A stretch of DNA of 64,000 nt, taken from NCBI RefSeq assembly GCF_010671925.1, contig NZ_JAAHIH010000004.1:487501-551500 (forward strand), given 5' to 3'. This document shows positions 33,053-42,626 of this stretch, in pieces (position 1 is the first letter of the stretch; the number at the start of each line of letters is the position of its first letter). The notes beneath the pieces are model-generated. The model searched no databases. It was given only the letters and a program-made list of their open reading frames with translations, and was not told the origin of the DNA. A program made the position numbers and the translations under genes. The stretch is from Moorena sp. SIOASIH. Its GTDB lineage: Bacteria; Cyanobacteriota; Cyanobacteriia; Cyanobacteriales; Coleofasciculaceae.

Positions 33053-35009
33053 TGATGCTGGCGTCGATAGTGGTGCCAATCCGTCCTCCATCGAAAACCA
33101 GTAACAGTTGTGTATTAATCTCCAAGGAACCCCCCTTTCCGGTTGAGTCTTTGAAAGCTTGGTCAAATATACCGCTGGGAAACTTACCATCGGCGGAGAC
33201 ACCAATACCAATGACTTGCACCAATTCTGAGGCATTGATGGTTAAAGAACCTGCATCTCCTTCTGCAAAGGTAATGGCGCTAACCTGTCCTCCATCCTTA
33301 AGCAGTAACTCTTGTGTCTTAATCCTTACCGAACCCGCATCTCCTTCTGAGAAGGTACTGGTACCAACCAGCGCTCCATCTTTGACAGTAACCGACTTAG
33401 CCTCAATGGTAATTTCCCCCCCTTTACCTGAACCAAAAGTATGACTTGTGACGAAGAAGTCATCCTTCAACAAAATCTCCTGGTTTGCCACCAGCTTGAT
33501 TTGACCCCCCTGCCCAGAACCAGAAGTAATAGCGACAATCAAGCCCTGATTATCAGTCAAGCTATTAGTACCAATGAGCATGATATCAACACCAGAGTCA
33601 ATAATCACATCCCCGGCATTTCCGACTTCACTACTGGTATTAATTGTGGTTACCTCAATCGAACCAGTCACAGCAGCATTGGGTTGGTATTGATTGGTGA
33701 GGAACACCTGACCATTGGGCTGCTCAATAATTACCTCGCCAATCTTTATATTTGCCGTGGTCGGAGCCTCCGACAACACCAGTTGATTAGGGGTGGGATT
33801 GCCAGTAATGCCAATCGGGTTACCGATATCTGTGGTGCCAGCCCTAATATCTAGGGTTGGGCGACTACTACCATCTATTGATATGGTGGTGCCATTGGAT
33901 AAGGTGACGGTTTCCTGAATATTATTGGTGGGATCAGAACCTGTAATCTTGACATTATCAATCGTTACCGAACCACCGGCGAAAATGTGTAGGGACGCAC
34001 CATCATAACTGTTAAAACTGACATCCCCCGCTGAGCGAATAATCGGGTCATGGGGACTTGACAAATTCCCCAAACTCCCATCTATGTCCTCAATCGAAAA
34101 ATTCCCTCCACTCCAATAGTGGGCATCCCCTGTGATCGGGTTACTGGAACGCAACACCATATCCCCTAGTGAAAACAACCCACTATCCGGATGAGTTAAA
34201 GCCAATATATCTATGGTTTGGTTACCCATTAGCAATAGTTTTCCCCCAGCTGCTGCCACAAAAGGTAGCGCTACACTATCGCGACCCTTCAGGGTTTCCA
34301 TGGCCAATAGGGTCAAATTCCCCCCAGCTGATAGCCGACCCTGTAAATCTAGATTCAATCCGGAAAGGGTTAAATCTTTCCCCACTGCCAAGGTGCCAGT
34401 ATTGATAATATTCCCTGACACCGAGGCGACCTGATTAAAAAACAATGCTCCTGGATTAATGGTTAGTAAACGGCTACTTTCCGGTTCGGTGGCACTAAAA
34501 TATCCATCTTCTCCCCATGCGTACGCACTGGCGGTACTTCCTACAAATGAACCCTGCACATCCAACCTAGCGTTCGCTCCAAATATAATCCCATTGGGAT
34601 TGAGCAAAAACAGGTTAGCTGCGCCATCTACTCCCAAGGTTCCTTGAATATCGCTTGGATTCATTCCGGTCACCCGCGACAGGATATTCTCAATGCCAGC
34701 TGGATTAGCCAGATAAACCCGCAACCCCTGACCGACATTGAATTGATCAAAACTGTGAAATAGGTTTACTCCCCGTTGAACTCCCCCTTCAATCAATGCT
34801 GCTGGCAATCCCTTTACAGAAGCGTCAGGAATCACAACTGTTCCATTAGCTCCCAAGGTATCATCTGGTACGATATTGCTCTGAGCATGGGCTTGATTAC
34901 TAGTAGATGGGATTAACAGTGACAGTGTTAGTGAACTTGCCATGCCTACTGTACTTACCAATCCCAGCGAGCACCGACTCCGCGTAGTTTGCCTAATCAC
35001 AGCACCCAT
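32721..35009 (-). CDS. Filamentous haemagglutinin-type exoprotein 3 (TpsA)
   Basis: At 762 residues it is the shortest paralogue, with the same signal peptide, TPS domain (NPNGIIFG) and C-terminal SRECVEEFLH. It has only one to two of the 69-residue C-terminal units, against about five in exoprotein 1. This explains the length difference and suggests loss or gain of units by recombination. The 5' end, upstream spacer and 3' end are shared with neighbours. Expression level and partner should be the same as for the others unless phase-variable recombination chooses among them (inference). Confidence 0.9.
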   Translation of the reverse strand: MGAVIRQTTRSRCSLGLVSTVGMASSLTLSLLIPSTSNQAHAQSNIVPDDTLGANGTVVIPDASVKGLPAALIEGGVQRGVNLFHSFDQFNVGQGLRVYLANPAGIENILSRVTGMNPSDIQGTLGVDGAANLFLLNPNGIIFGANARLDVQGSFVGSTASAYAWGEDGYFSATEPESSRLLTINPGALFFNQVASVSGNIINTGTLAVGKDLTLSGLNLDLQGRLSAGGNLTLLAMETLKGRDSVALPFVAAAGGKLLLMGNQTIDILALTHPDSGLFSLGDMVLRSSNPITGDAHYWSGGNFSIEDIDGSLGNLSSPHDPIIRSAGDVSFNSYDGASLHIFAGGSVTIDNVKITGSDPTNNIQETVTLSNGTTISIDGSSRPTLDIRAGTTDIGNPIGITGNPTPNQLVLSEAPTTANIKIGEVIIEQPNGQVFLTNQYQPNAAVTGSIEVTTINTSSEVGNAGDVIIDSGVDIMLIGTNSLTDNQGLIVAITSGSGQGGQIKLVANQEILLKDDFFVTSHTFGSGKGGEITIEAKSVTVKDGALVGTSTFSEGDAGSVRIKTQELLLKDGGQVSAITFAEGDAGSLTINASELVQVIGIGVSADGKFPSGIFDQAFKDSTGKGGSLEINTQLLLVFDGGRIGTTIDASIIENSLTFLPDNQIDTTTLLSNSCIFRSREQPGSFIITGSGGKPTAPGSGTISPFATGTVRTIPSDGSSSPSTQPDRPWQIGDPIVEPQQVYRLADGRLVLSRECVEEFLH

Positions 35010-35627
35010 CCTTTCACAACTAAGTGATAATTTTGTGGCTTTAATTATTATCTCTCCAACTGGTTACCAATCTTCTTTGATATTACTTTTTTTTTGTAAA
35101 ACTTAATGGCACAAATCGGCAAAGTTAATTGCCGAATTCTGAGATAATTATTGCCGAAAAGTGCAATAGATAGGATTTTAATTTGAGGTATTAAACATTG
35201 ATGGATTGTCAACGGTAATAGGGAACTTCGGCATAACCAGTAATCTATAAAAACCCAAGCTTTGAGGTGATTCGCGAAGAGTATGATCTCATTAGTTAGT
35301 GCAGGAATTCTTCTACACACTCCCGACTCAAAACTAGCCGTCCATCTGCCAGTCTATATACCTGTTGAGGTTCTACAATCGGATCACCGATTTGCCAAGG
35401 GCGATCTGGTTGGGTGCTCGGGCTAGAGCTACCATCACTGGGTATGGTGCGCACTGTGCCAGTGGCAAAGGGTGAAATGGTACCACTTCCCGGAGCAGTG
35501 GGTTTTCCACCGCTGCCAGTAATGATGAAGCTACCTGGTTGCTCCCGACTACGAAAAATGCAGCTATTGGAGAGCAAAGTAGTGGTGTCAATCTGATTGT
35601 CTGGTAAGAAGGTCAGGCTGTTTTCGA
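34503..35627. repeat. 1.1-kb direct repeat, right copy
   Basis: This is the right partner of 31928-33052. It covers the 5' end of exoprotein 3, the spacer 35010-35295 and the 3' end of exoprotein 4. A recombination between the two would delete exactly one exoprotein gene and leave an intact hybrid. Confidence 0.8.
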
Positions 35628-37989
35628 TCAGGCTGGCGTCGATAGTGGTGCCAATCCGTCCTCCATCGAAAACCAGTAACAGTTGTGTATTAATATTCAA
35701 GGAACCTGCATTTCCGGTTGAGTCTTCGAAAGCTTCGACAAATATACCGCTGGGAAAACTACCATCGGGGGATTTACCACGGACTTGCACCGGTTCCGAG
35801 GCATTGATGGTCACATTACCTCCATCTCCTTCTCCAAAGGTAACGGCGTTAACCTGTGCTCCATCCTTAAGCAGTAAACTTTGTGTATTAATATTCAAGG
35901 AACCTGCATCTCCGGTTGAGTCTGGATTAGCTTGGGCAAATATACCGCTGCCAAACTTACCATCGGGGGATTCATCAATGACTTGCACCGATTCCGAGGC
36001 ATTGATGGTCACATTACCTGCATCTCCTTCTGCAAAGGTAGTGGCGCTCACCTGTGCTCCATCCTTAACCAGTAAACTTTGTGTATTAATCATCAAGTCA
36101 CCCCCATCTCCGGTTGAGTTTGAATTAGCTTGGGTACTGATCAGGCTGGGAAACGTATCCTCGCCAGAGATACCAATACCAATGACTTGCACCGATTCTT
36201 TGGCATTGATGGTGACATTACCTGCATTTCCTTTTCCAAAGGTATTGGCGCTAACCAGTCCTCCATCTTCAACCAGTAACCGTTTTGTCTTAATCCTTAC
36301 CGAACCCGCATTTCCTTGTCCAAAGGTACGGGTGCCAACCACTGCTCGATCTGTGACAGTAACCGACTCAGCCTCAATGGTAATTTCACCCCCATTACCT
36401 GAACCAGAAGAATCACTGGTAGTATCACTGGTGACGAAAAAGCGATCGCTTAACAAAATCTCCTGGTTTGCCACCAGCTTGATTTGACCCCCCTGCCCAG
36501 GACCAGAAGTATCAGCGAAAATCACGCCCTGATCATCAGTACTAGTACCCTTGAGCATGATATCCTCACCCGAGTCAATAATCACATCCCCGGCATTTCC
36601 GACTTCACTACTGGTATTAATTGTGGTGACCTCAATCGAACCAGTCACAGCGGAATTGGGTTGGTATTGGTTGGTGAGGAAAACTTGACCATTGGGCTGA
36701 GCGATCATTACCTCGCCAATCTTAATATTTGCCGTTGTCGGAGGCTCAGAAAACAACGGTTGATTAGGCCGTTGATTAAGGGTGGGATTGCCAGTAATGC
36801 CGATCGGGTTGATAGCTGTGGTGCCAGCCCTAATATCTAGGGTCGGGCGAGTACTACCATCTATTGATATTTCAGTGCCATTGGATAAGGTGACGGTTTC
36901 CTGAATCTTATCTGCGGGATCAGAGCCTGTAATCTCCACCTTCTCAACCGTTACCGAACCACCCGCGAAAATGTGTAGGGACGCACCTTCATAACTGTTA
37001 AAACTGACATCCCCCGCTGAACGAATAATCGGGTCATGGGGACTTGACAAATTCCCTAAAGTTCCATCTATTTCCTCAATCGAAAAATTTCCTCCACTCC
37101 AATAGTGGGCATCTCCTTCAATTGGGTTACCGGAACGCAACACCATATCCCCTAGTGAAAACAACCCACTATCCGGATGAGTCAAAGCCAATATATTTAT
37201 GGTTTGGTTACCCATTAGCAATAGTTTTCCCCCAGCTGCTGCCACAAAAGGTAGCGCTATACTATCGCGCCCCTTCAGGGTTTCCATGGCCGATAGGGTC
37301 AAATTCCCTCCAGCTGATAGCCGACCCTGTAAATCTAGATTCAATCCGGAAAGGGTTAAATCTTTCCCCACTGCCAAAGTGCCAGTATTGATAATATTCC
37401 CTGACACCGAGCCGACCTGATTAAAAAACAATGCTCCGGGATTAATCGTTAGTAAACGGCTACTTTCCGGTTCAGTAGCACTAAAATACCCATCCTCTCC
37501 CCATGCGTACGCATTCGCTGTACTTCCGACAAAGGAACCCTCTACATCTAAACTGGCGTTCGACCCAAATATGATTCCATTGGGATTGAGCAAAAACAGG
37601 TTAGCTGCGCCATCTACTCCCAAGGTTCCTTGAATATCGCTGGGATTTATTCCGGTCACCCGCGACAGGATATTCTCAATGCCAGCTGGTAATCGCAAAT
37701 AAACCCGCAACCCTTCTCCCACATTGAATTCTTGAAAACTGTGGAATAGGTTGACTCCCCGTTGAACTCCTCCTTCAATCAATTCTGCTGGTAATCCGTT
37801 TACAGAAGCGTCAGGAATTACCACTGAACCATTAGCTCCCAAGGTATCATCTGGTACGATATTGCTCTGAGCATGGGCTTGATTGCTAGTTGATGGAATA
37901 AAGTGCGACAGTGTTAATGAACTTGCCATTGCTACTGTACTTACCAATCCCAATTGCGAGCACCGACTCCGCGTAGTTTGCTTGATCAC
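35296..37989 (-). CDS. Filamentous haemagglutinin-type exoprotein 4 (TpsA)
   Basis: The 897-residue paralogue starts at GTG (37989), like exoprotein 1. The signal peptide is slightly different (SSLTLSHFIPSTSNQAHA). The TPS domain keeps LFLLNPNGIIFG, and the C-terminal beta-helix carries about four 69-residue units before SRECVEEFLH. It is the first exoprotein gene after the CHAT gene, 113 bp downstream of it, so the two are likely co-transcribed. Its 5' half resembles exoprotein 1 more than 2 or 3, while its last about 330 bp match 2 and 3, so it is a mosaic. Confidence 0.9.
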   Translation of the reverse strand: MIKQTTRSRCSQLGLVSTVAMASSLTLSHFIPSTSNQAHAQSNIVPDDTLGANGSVVIPDASVNGLPAELIEGGVQRGVNLFHSFQEFNVGEGLRVYLRLPAGIENILSRVTGINPSDIQGTLGVDGAANLFLLNPNGIIFGSNASLDVEGSFVGSTANAYAWGEDGYFSATEPESSRLLTINPGALFFNQVGSVSGNIINTGTLAVGKDLTLSGLNLDLQGRLSAGGNLTLSAMETLKGRDSIALPFVAAAGGKLLLMGNQTINILALTHPDSGLFSLGDMVLRSGNPIEGDAHYWSGGNFSIEEIDGTLGNLSSPHDPIIRSAGDVSFNSYEGASLHIFAGGSVTVEKVEITGSDPADKIQETVTLSNGTEISIDGSTRPTLDIRAGTTAINPIGITGNPTLNQRPNQPLFSEPPTTANIKIGEVMIAQPNGQVFLTNQYQPNSAVTGSIEVTTINTSSEVGNAGDVIIDSGEDIMLKGTSTDDQGVIFADTSGPGQGGQIKLVANQEILLSDRFFVTSDTTSDSSGSGNGGEITIEAESVTVTDRAVVGTRTFGQGNAGSVRIKTKRLLVEDGGLVSANTFGKGNAGNVTINAKESVQVIGIGISGEDTFPSLISTQANSNSTGDGGDLMINTQSLLVKDGAQVSATTFAEGDAGNVTINASESVQVIDESPDGKFGSGIFAQANPDSTGDAGSLNINTQSLLLKDGAQVNAVTFGEGDGGNVTINASEPVQVRGKSPDGSFPSGIFVEAFEDSTGNAGSLNINTQLLLVFDGGRIGTTIDASLIENSLTFLPDNQIDTTTLLSNSCIFRSREQPGSFIITGSGGKPTAPGSGTISPFATGTVRTIPSDGSSSPSTQPDRPWQIGDPIVEPQQVYRLADGRLVLSRECVEEFLH

Positions 37990-38102
37990 AGCACCGATTC
38001 CTTAACAAGTAAGTAATAATTTTATGGCTTTAATTATTATCTATCAAACCGGTTACCAATCTTCGTTTCTGTTACTTTTGTTTGTAAAACTTAATTGCCT
38101 AA

Positions 38103-41100
38103 TTATGCTCCAATTACACAGAATGCTGCCCAGTGGTAGGGGTTTTGGAAGGGTTGCTCATGGGGGTTAAACCAATCCAGTGCTTGTTCAATCTTTTTCA
38201 TCAAATAGTTGTCTAGGGGTAACTGCCTACTCCAGGCTAGCAACTGAGACTGGGTGCTATCCCGCAGCCAGAATTGCGCTTGGTTAAGGGCAACTGCTAA
38301 AGGTATCTGCTCTCCCAGATTCTGATAAAATTTAATCATCAACAACGCTGTGGATAAATCGTTTACCATCCACAAGCTACTAACTACTGCTGGACTTCCG
38401 GCAACTAGGAAACCACTGGGTAACCCAATGTATTCATCGCTAATGTTAGTGTAATCAATTAATCCCGTTTCACAAGCGGAAAGGGTGACCAGGCGACATT
38501 GTTCTAATTGTAGGTCAAAGACGTCATCGATAGTCAGACATTTCTCTAGGTCAAAGATTTCCTCTTCACTTATCCGTAAATAGCGCTCTGGATTGGGTTC
38601 AGCAGCTGGGGATTTTTTGGCTTTTGCCAGAATTAGAGCCGATTTCCGTGGTTCTTGGTAATTAAAGTAACCGTGACAGCTAAAATGTAAACAGTGGTAA
38701 CTGTTGAGAGCTTTGCTATCTATAGCGGCTTTGGTAGCAGCGTTTTCCACAAGAATTTCTGTATCTGGTGGTGGATTGAAGTAGCCTTTAATCACGTCTA
38801 CTTCGATAGGAGTGTAAACTAAATCAGCACTGGGGTTTTGAACCGCAAACAGGTGGGTAAACTCTTCTGGGCGTTGTCTGGTTTGAGTAAGTTGGAGTAG
38901 TTGACAGCTAGGGGCGTAACTTACCCCTGCTGGAAACCGATCCATCAGAATTTTAGAGTTACCTTCTCCCTGTTGACTGTTGATAGGTAAAGCATGAAGC
39001 GGCAACAAATGTAAATACTGATGGGGGATTAAAATTAATCTATTGCACTTTTCGGGAATTTGCTGAATTATGTTATCAATGGATATAATATCAGCTAGCT
39101 CATCTAGACGGTTACTCAGCTCGTTTTGCCAATCAGCTTTTTCGGTTTTATAAGCTTTTAAATATTCATTTTTCCAAGTTACCAATTTTTTCAAGTCTTG
39201 GGGCTCATATTTCCAAACTATGGGCTTTTGAGTTTGGCGGGTGAAGATGAAAGTGAGCAGCTTATCCCATGTAATGTAAAATTCTACAATGGCAGTTTGG
39301 TCATCTAAATTGTTCTGAAATTGCTCAAGGTTAAAGCTAGACCCGATAGGTAAATAGTGGTCTTGTAAATCATTGCGCTCCTGTCGCAACTGTTGGAGAT
39401 GTTGTGCCAAGGCAGTTGGATTGTCAGCCTTGCCCTGTTGGATTTGGTTCTGACCTGCCGCTATTTCATCCCTGTATTGTTCTAGTTTAGTAAAAACATC
39501 TGGGGGAAAGATGGTTTTCAGGTCACGACTGAGAATCTTTTCAACTAAATTCCGGGTTTTGCTCCGTTCAACATATTGAATGGCTTCGGTGATATTATTT
39601 AAGTCTAGGCAAGTTTCTACTATCTGACCATAAACTTGGTTAAAGTATTCCGCTTGCTTGCGTTTGCTTTCATCACCAGAAACGATTTCTTCCCGCAAAG
39701 ATTCTACGGTGTCAATGGCAAATTTAAATTTGGTGTAAGCGGAGGTGAATAGGTTACTCTTTCGGTAAGTCAGCCCTAGGTTGAATAAAGTTTCTGCATG
39801 GCTTTGCGGAAATGCCTCAAAGGTATAAACTCTAAGAGCTTGTTGGTAACAAGCGATGGCATTTTCACTATTCTGTGCTTTCTCACCTTTGATTCGGTTA
39901 CGGTAAGCATTACCGAGATTATTTTGTGTCGTTGCCCAATCAATAGGAAATGCCTCAAAGGTTCTGACTCTAAGAGCCTGTTGGAAACAAGCGATGGCAT
40001 TTTCACTATTCTGTGCTTTCTGACCTTTGATTCGGTTACCGTAAGCACTACCGAGATTATTTTTTATCATTGCCCATTTTTCTGGAAATGCCTCAAAAGT
40101 ATAAACTCTAAGAGCCTGTTTAAAACAAGCGATGGCATCTTCACTATTCTGGATTTTATCCCCTTTAATTCGGTCAAAGTAAGCAATACCAAGATTATTT
40201 TGTGTCATTGCCCAATCAATATAAAATGCCTCAAAGGTATAAACTCTAAGAGCCTGTTTAAAACAAGCGATGGCATCTTCACTATTCTGTGTTTTATCCC
40301 CTTTGATTCGGTAAACGTAAGCATTTCCGAGATTATTTTGTGTTGTTGCCCATTTTTCGGTAAATGCCTCAAAGGTTCTGACTCTAAGAGCCTGTTGGAA
40401 ACAAGCGATGGCTTCTTCTATGTTCTGTGTTTTATCCCCTTTGATTCGGTAAACGTAAGCACTACCGAGATTATTTTGTGTCATTGCCCATTGTTCCGGA
40501 AATTCCTCAAAGGTTCTGACTGTAAGAGCTTCTTTGTAACAAGCGATGGCTTCTTCTATATTCTGTGCTTTCTCCCCTTTTATTCGGTCAGAGTAAGCAT
40601 TTCCGAGATTATTTTGTGTCATTGTCCAATCAATAGGAAATGCCTCAAAAGTATAAACTATAACAGCCTGTTTGTAACAAGCAATGGCCTGTTCAATATT
40701 CTGTGCTTTCTCACCTTTGATTCGGTCAAAGTAAGCAATACCGAGATGATTTTGTGTCATTGCCCAATGTTGGGGAAATGCTTCACGGGTGAAAACAGTT
40801 AATACGACTTCATAGCCAGTGATGGCAATTTCTATATTGCTGGCTTTATCACCCAAGGGGAATTCCTGAATTAGAGTGCTGAAAAACCAAATAACTGCTG
40901 TTACGTATTTTGCTTCATTTGCTTCCGCTTCCGCTAGGATAGTTGTTCCCAAAGCCCGCAATTTTTCTGCTAACTTCTGATTAAGTTTGTCTGTATTTGA
41001 TTTCAGTAATGGGTAAACTACCTGCGCGTCACCCTCACTTTCTGCGGTTGCTTGTAGCACCTCTAAGAGAAAGTCAACTTGGCCATCAGATGTATTGTCA

Positions 41101-41111
41101 GCCATTGCCAT
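38103..41111 (-). CDS. TPR-CHAT protein (caspase-like HetF-associated protease domain)
   Basis: The 1002-residue protein has no signal peptide. The N-terminal part (about residues 100-460) holds seven near-identical 46-residue TPR-like units of the form RIKGEKAQNIEEAIACY...MTQNNLGNAY. A helical linker contains ERSKTRNLVEKILSRDL. The C-terminal CHAT domain (about 690-1002) has the catalytic dyad H813 (HFSCHGYFN) and C880 (LSACETGL). CHAT domains belong to the caspase-like peptidase clan and are often activated through their TPR sensors. It is the first gene of the exoprotein operon. The activity and target are inferred, not known. Confidence 0.88.
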   Translation of the reverse strand: MAMADNTSDGQVDFLLEVLQATAESEGDAQVVYPLLKSNTDKLNQKLAEKLRALGTTILAEAEANEAKYVTAVIWFFSTLIQEFPLGDKASNIEIAITGYEVVLTVFTREAFPQHWAMTQNHLGIAYFDRIKGEKAQNIEQAIACYKQAVIVYTFEAFPIDWTMTQNNLGNAYSDRIKGEKAQNIEEAIACYKEALTVRTFEEFPEQWAMTQNNLGSAYVYRIKGDKTQNIEEAIACFQQALRVRTFEAFTEKWATTQNNLGNAYVYRIKGDKTQNSEDAIACFKQALRVYTFEAFYIDWAMTQNNLGIAYFDRIKGDKIQNSEDAIACFKQALRVYTFEAFPEKWAMIKNNLGSAYGNRIKGQKAQNSENAIACFQQALRVRTFEAFPIDWATTQNNLGNAYRNRIKGEKAQNSENAIACYQQALRVYTFEAFPQSHAETLFNLGLTYRKSNLFTSAYTKFKFAIDTVESLREEIVSGDESKRKQAEYFNQVYGQIVETCLDLNNITEAIQYVERSKTRNLVEKILSRDLKTIFPPDVFTKLEQYRDEIAAGQNQIQQGKADNPTALAQHLQQLRQERNDLQDHYLPIGSSFNLEQFQNNLDDQTAIVEFYITWDKLLTFIFTRQTQKPIVWKYEPQDLKKLVTWKNEYLKAYKTEKADWQNELSNRLDELADIISIDNIIQQIPEKCNRLILIPHQYLHLLPLHALPINSQQGEGNSKILMDRFPAGVSYAPSCQLLQLTQTRQRPEEFTHLFAVQNPSADLVYTPIEVDVIKGYFNPPPDTEILVENAATKAAIDSKALNSYHCLHFSCHGYFNYQEPRKSALILAKAKKSPAAEPNPERYLRISEEEIFDLEKCLTIDDVFDLQLEQCRLVTLSACETGLIDYTNISDEYIGLPSGFLVAGSPAVVSSLWMVNDLSTALLMIKFYQNLGEQIPLAVALNQAQFWLRDSTQSQLLAWSRQLPLDNYLMKKIEQALDWFNPHEQPFQNPYHWAAFCVIGA
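39800..40780 (-). repeat. 138-bp tandem TPR-coding repeats
   Basis: Seven in-frame units of 138 bp (46 codons) share long identical strings such as GATTATTTTGTGTC on the plus strand. A long antisense reading frame over this stretch is only a by-product of the period being a multiple of three. Confidence 0.8.
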
Positions 41112-41583
41112 CCACTGCTCTACAATAGTTATTCAAAAAATAGACTTATTTAAAGCACCCTGGATTTACCAATCTTCCGCCATTGCCAACACTGTCTGCT
41201 GCTATCCCTTAGGGAAAGGTAAGAGGCAGATTTTGATAAATTTTTTATTTATAGCATTTTTCAATTGGGTGAAGTTTTTAGAAAATAGGGAACATTTCTA
41301 TGTGAATGGTTAACCGTAAGCATTCAGCCGTCAGCCGTCAGCCGTCAGCCGTCAGCCGTCAGCCGTCAGCCTTCAGCATTCAGCTGACGTAACAAAGATT
41401 AAACGAATGCTTACTTGTTTTATTTAAAAGCTGATAGCTGATAGCTGATAGTTGATACGCGACACGCTGATAGTTGATAGCTGATAGCTGATAACTGATA
41501 CGCGACACGCTAATAGCTGATAGCTGATTGCTGACAGCTGATACGCGACACGCTGATAGCTGAATGCGACACCTAACCGGATG
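41112..41583. repeat. Intergenic heptamer arrays CAGCCGT and AGCTGAT
   Basis: After about 200 bp of unique AT-rich DNA upstream of the CHAT gene, which probably holds its promoter, come CAGCCGT heptamers (about 41328-41382). AGCTGAT heptamers follow (about 41430-41570), interrupted three times by ACGCGACACGCT. No gene was found; a short frame at 41095-41313 is not supported. Confidence 0.8.
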
Positions 41584-42003
41584 TTACTTATCCGTTAACT
41601 GGTTCAACCAATTGGTCAAATCCACTTCGGTTTCAAAATCTAACAACGCTTCTCCTAAATCCTCCAACTGGTCAAAGGATAATTCCTCAATTTGATTTTT
41701 TAATTGGGGATTGATTTCACCTAGGCGACGGCTAATTTGACGCTTAATTAAATTAAGCTCATTGCGCTTTCCTTGTTCTAATCCCTGTTCTAATCCCCGT
41801 TCTAATCCTTGTTCTAATCCCTGTTCTAACCCTTGTTCTAATCCTTGTTCTAATCCTTGGCGAATAATTCGTTGATAAACTACTGACTCTTGCATCATAT
41901 CCTCCCGAAAATAAGCTTGAATTAACTGCTCATCAAATTTCACTCCAGCCAACAGTTGCACGCAAGCAGATAGGTTACGCTGCTGTTGTCTATCTTCAAT
42001 CAT
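41584..42003 (-). pseudogene. Truncated Rpn/DUF4351-type protein
   Basis: The 139-residue frame from the ATG at 42003 matches only the C-terminal part of the Rpn-like family. It has a REDMMQESVVYQRIIRQG segment, a run of seven or more GLEQ tetrapeptides, and a DUF4351-like end (LIKRQISRRLGEINPQLK...LDFETEVDLTNWL). The PD-(D/E)XK nuclease domain that normally precedes this is missing. The upstream side is occupied by GGGAACA heptamers and a mobile-element end. It looks like a 5'-truncated remnant; production of the C-terminal piece cannot be excluded. Confidence 0.65.
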
Positions 42004-42009
42004 ATATAC

Positions 42010-42140
42010 CAAAGGGAACAGGGAACAGGGAACAGGGAACAGGGAGTAGGGAGCAGGGAGCAGGGAGCAGGGAGCAGGGAGCAGGGAGCAGGTAATAGGT
42101 AAAAAATAATGTGTACCTCATAGCTAAGATAAACGCTATA
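42010..42140. repeat. GGGAACA/GGGAGCA array and inverted MITE-like end
   Basis: GGGAACA and GGGAGCA heptamers (about 42013-42090) are followed by AGGTAAAAAATAATGTGTAC, CTCA and a stretch ending CGCTATA at 42140. This is the reverse complement of the left end of the element at 18896-19115. The far end could not be found, so this copy may be truncated. Confidence 0.6.
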
Positions 42141-42395
42141 ATAGGTAATAGGATAAAAATATTATGAGTTGCTAAATTAAGGAATTAATGCGCGTTCATC
42201 TGCTTTTATTCAAGCCTGCTAAATGCCCCAATTTTACCGTGGATATAAGTACGGTTTACCCGGCCATTGGATAGCTAACTGGTGGGACTTTTAGAGTTTT
42301 TATTCCAGCCTGTTATATTACCAATATTTAATTGAAAATGCTATACTATTTTGTATCAATGTATCATAATTATTTTACATAAACTAGTAAAAACC
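42141..42395. promoter_or_regulatory. Upstream region of the toxin-antitoxin pair
   Basis: About 250 bp without a gene. Near 42340-42370 lie TTTGTATCAATGTATCATAA and other short near-palindromic AT-rich strings that could be the autoregulatory operator of the antitoxin. This is a guess based on position. Confidence 0.3.
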
Positions 42396-42626
42396 ATGAC
42401 TATTGAAACAGAAATTTTACAAACAGTGGAGAAAATGCCAGAAACCCTAAAACAAGAACTGCTCCATTATGCCAAGTATCTGATGGAAAACTACTCCCAA
42501 GATGTTTCCCCAGAGCAGCATACTACTAAGAAACGTCGTTCAGGTATCTTAAAAGGAACCTTTGTGCTACCATTACCTGATGATTTTGATGAACCCTTAG
42601 ACGATTTTAAGGAATATATGGAATGA
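42396..42626 (+). CDS. DUF2281-like antitoxin (VapB type)
   Basis: The ATG at 42396 gives 76 residues (MTIETEILQTVEKMPETLKQ); a longer frame from 42351 lacks support. The N-terminal helix-rich half (LPETLKQELLHYAKYLMENY type) and the C-terminal RRSGILKGTFVLPLPDDFDEPLDDFKEYME region, quoted only in part, are typical of DUF2281 antitoxins that accompany PIN toxins. The stop overlaps the toxin start by four bases (ATGA), as in translationally coupled toxin-antitoxin operons. It should bind and neutralise the toxin and repress the operon. Confidence 0.85.
   Translation: MTIETEILQTVEKMPETLKQELLHYAKYLMENYSQDVSPEQHTTKKRRSGILKGTFVLPLPDDFDEPLDDFKEYME

Noticed and set aside
39798..40802. 334-codon plus-strand frame opposite the TPR-CHAT gene
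   Set aside because: It arises because the 138-bp TPR unit is a multiple of three and repeats the same antisense codons; the minus-strand gene is the real one.
41584..42003. An intact nuclease gene of the Rpn family
   Set aside because: Only the GLEQ linker and DUF4351-like end are present. The PD-(D/E)XK domain is absent and a repeat array occupies the upstream side.
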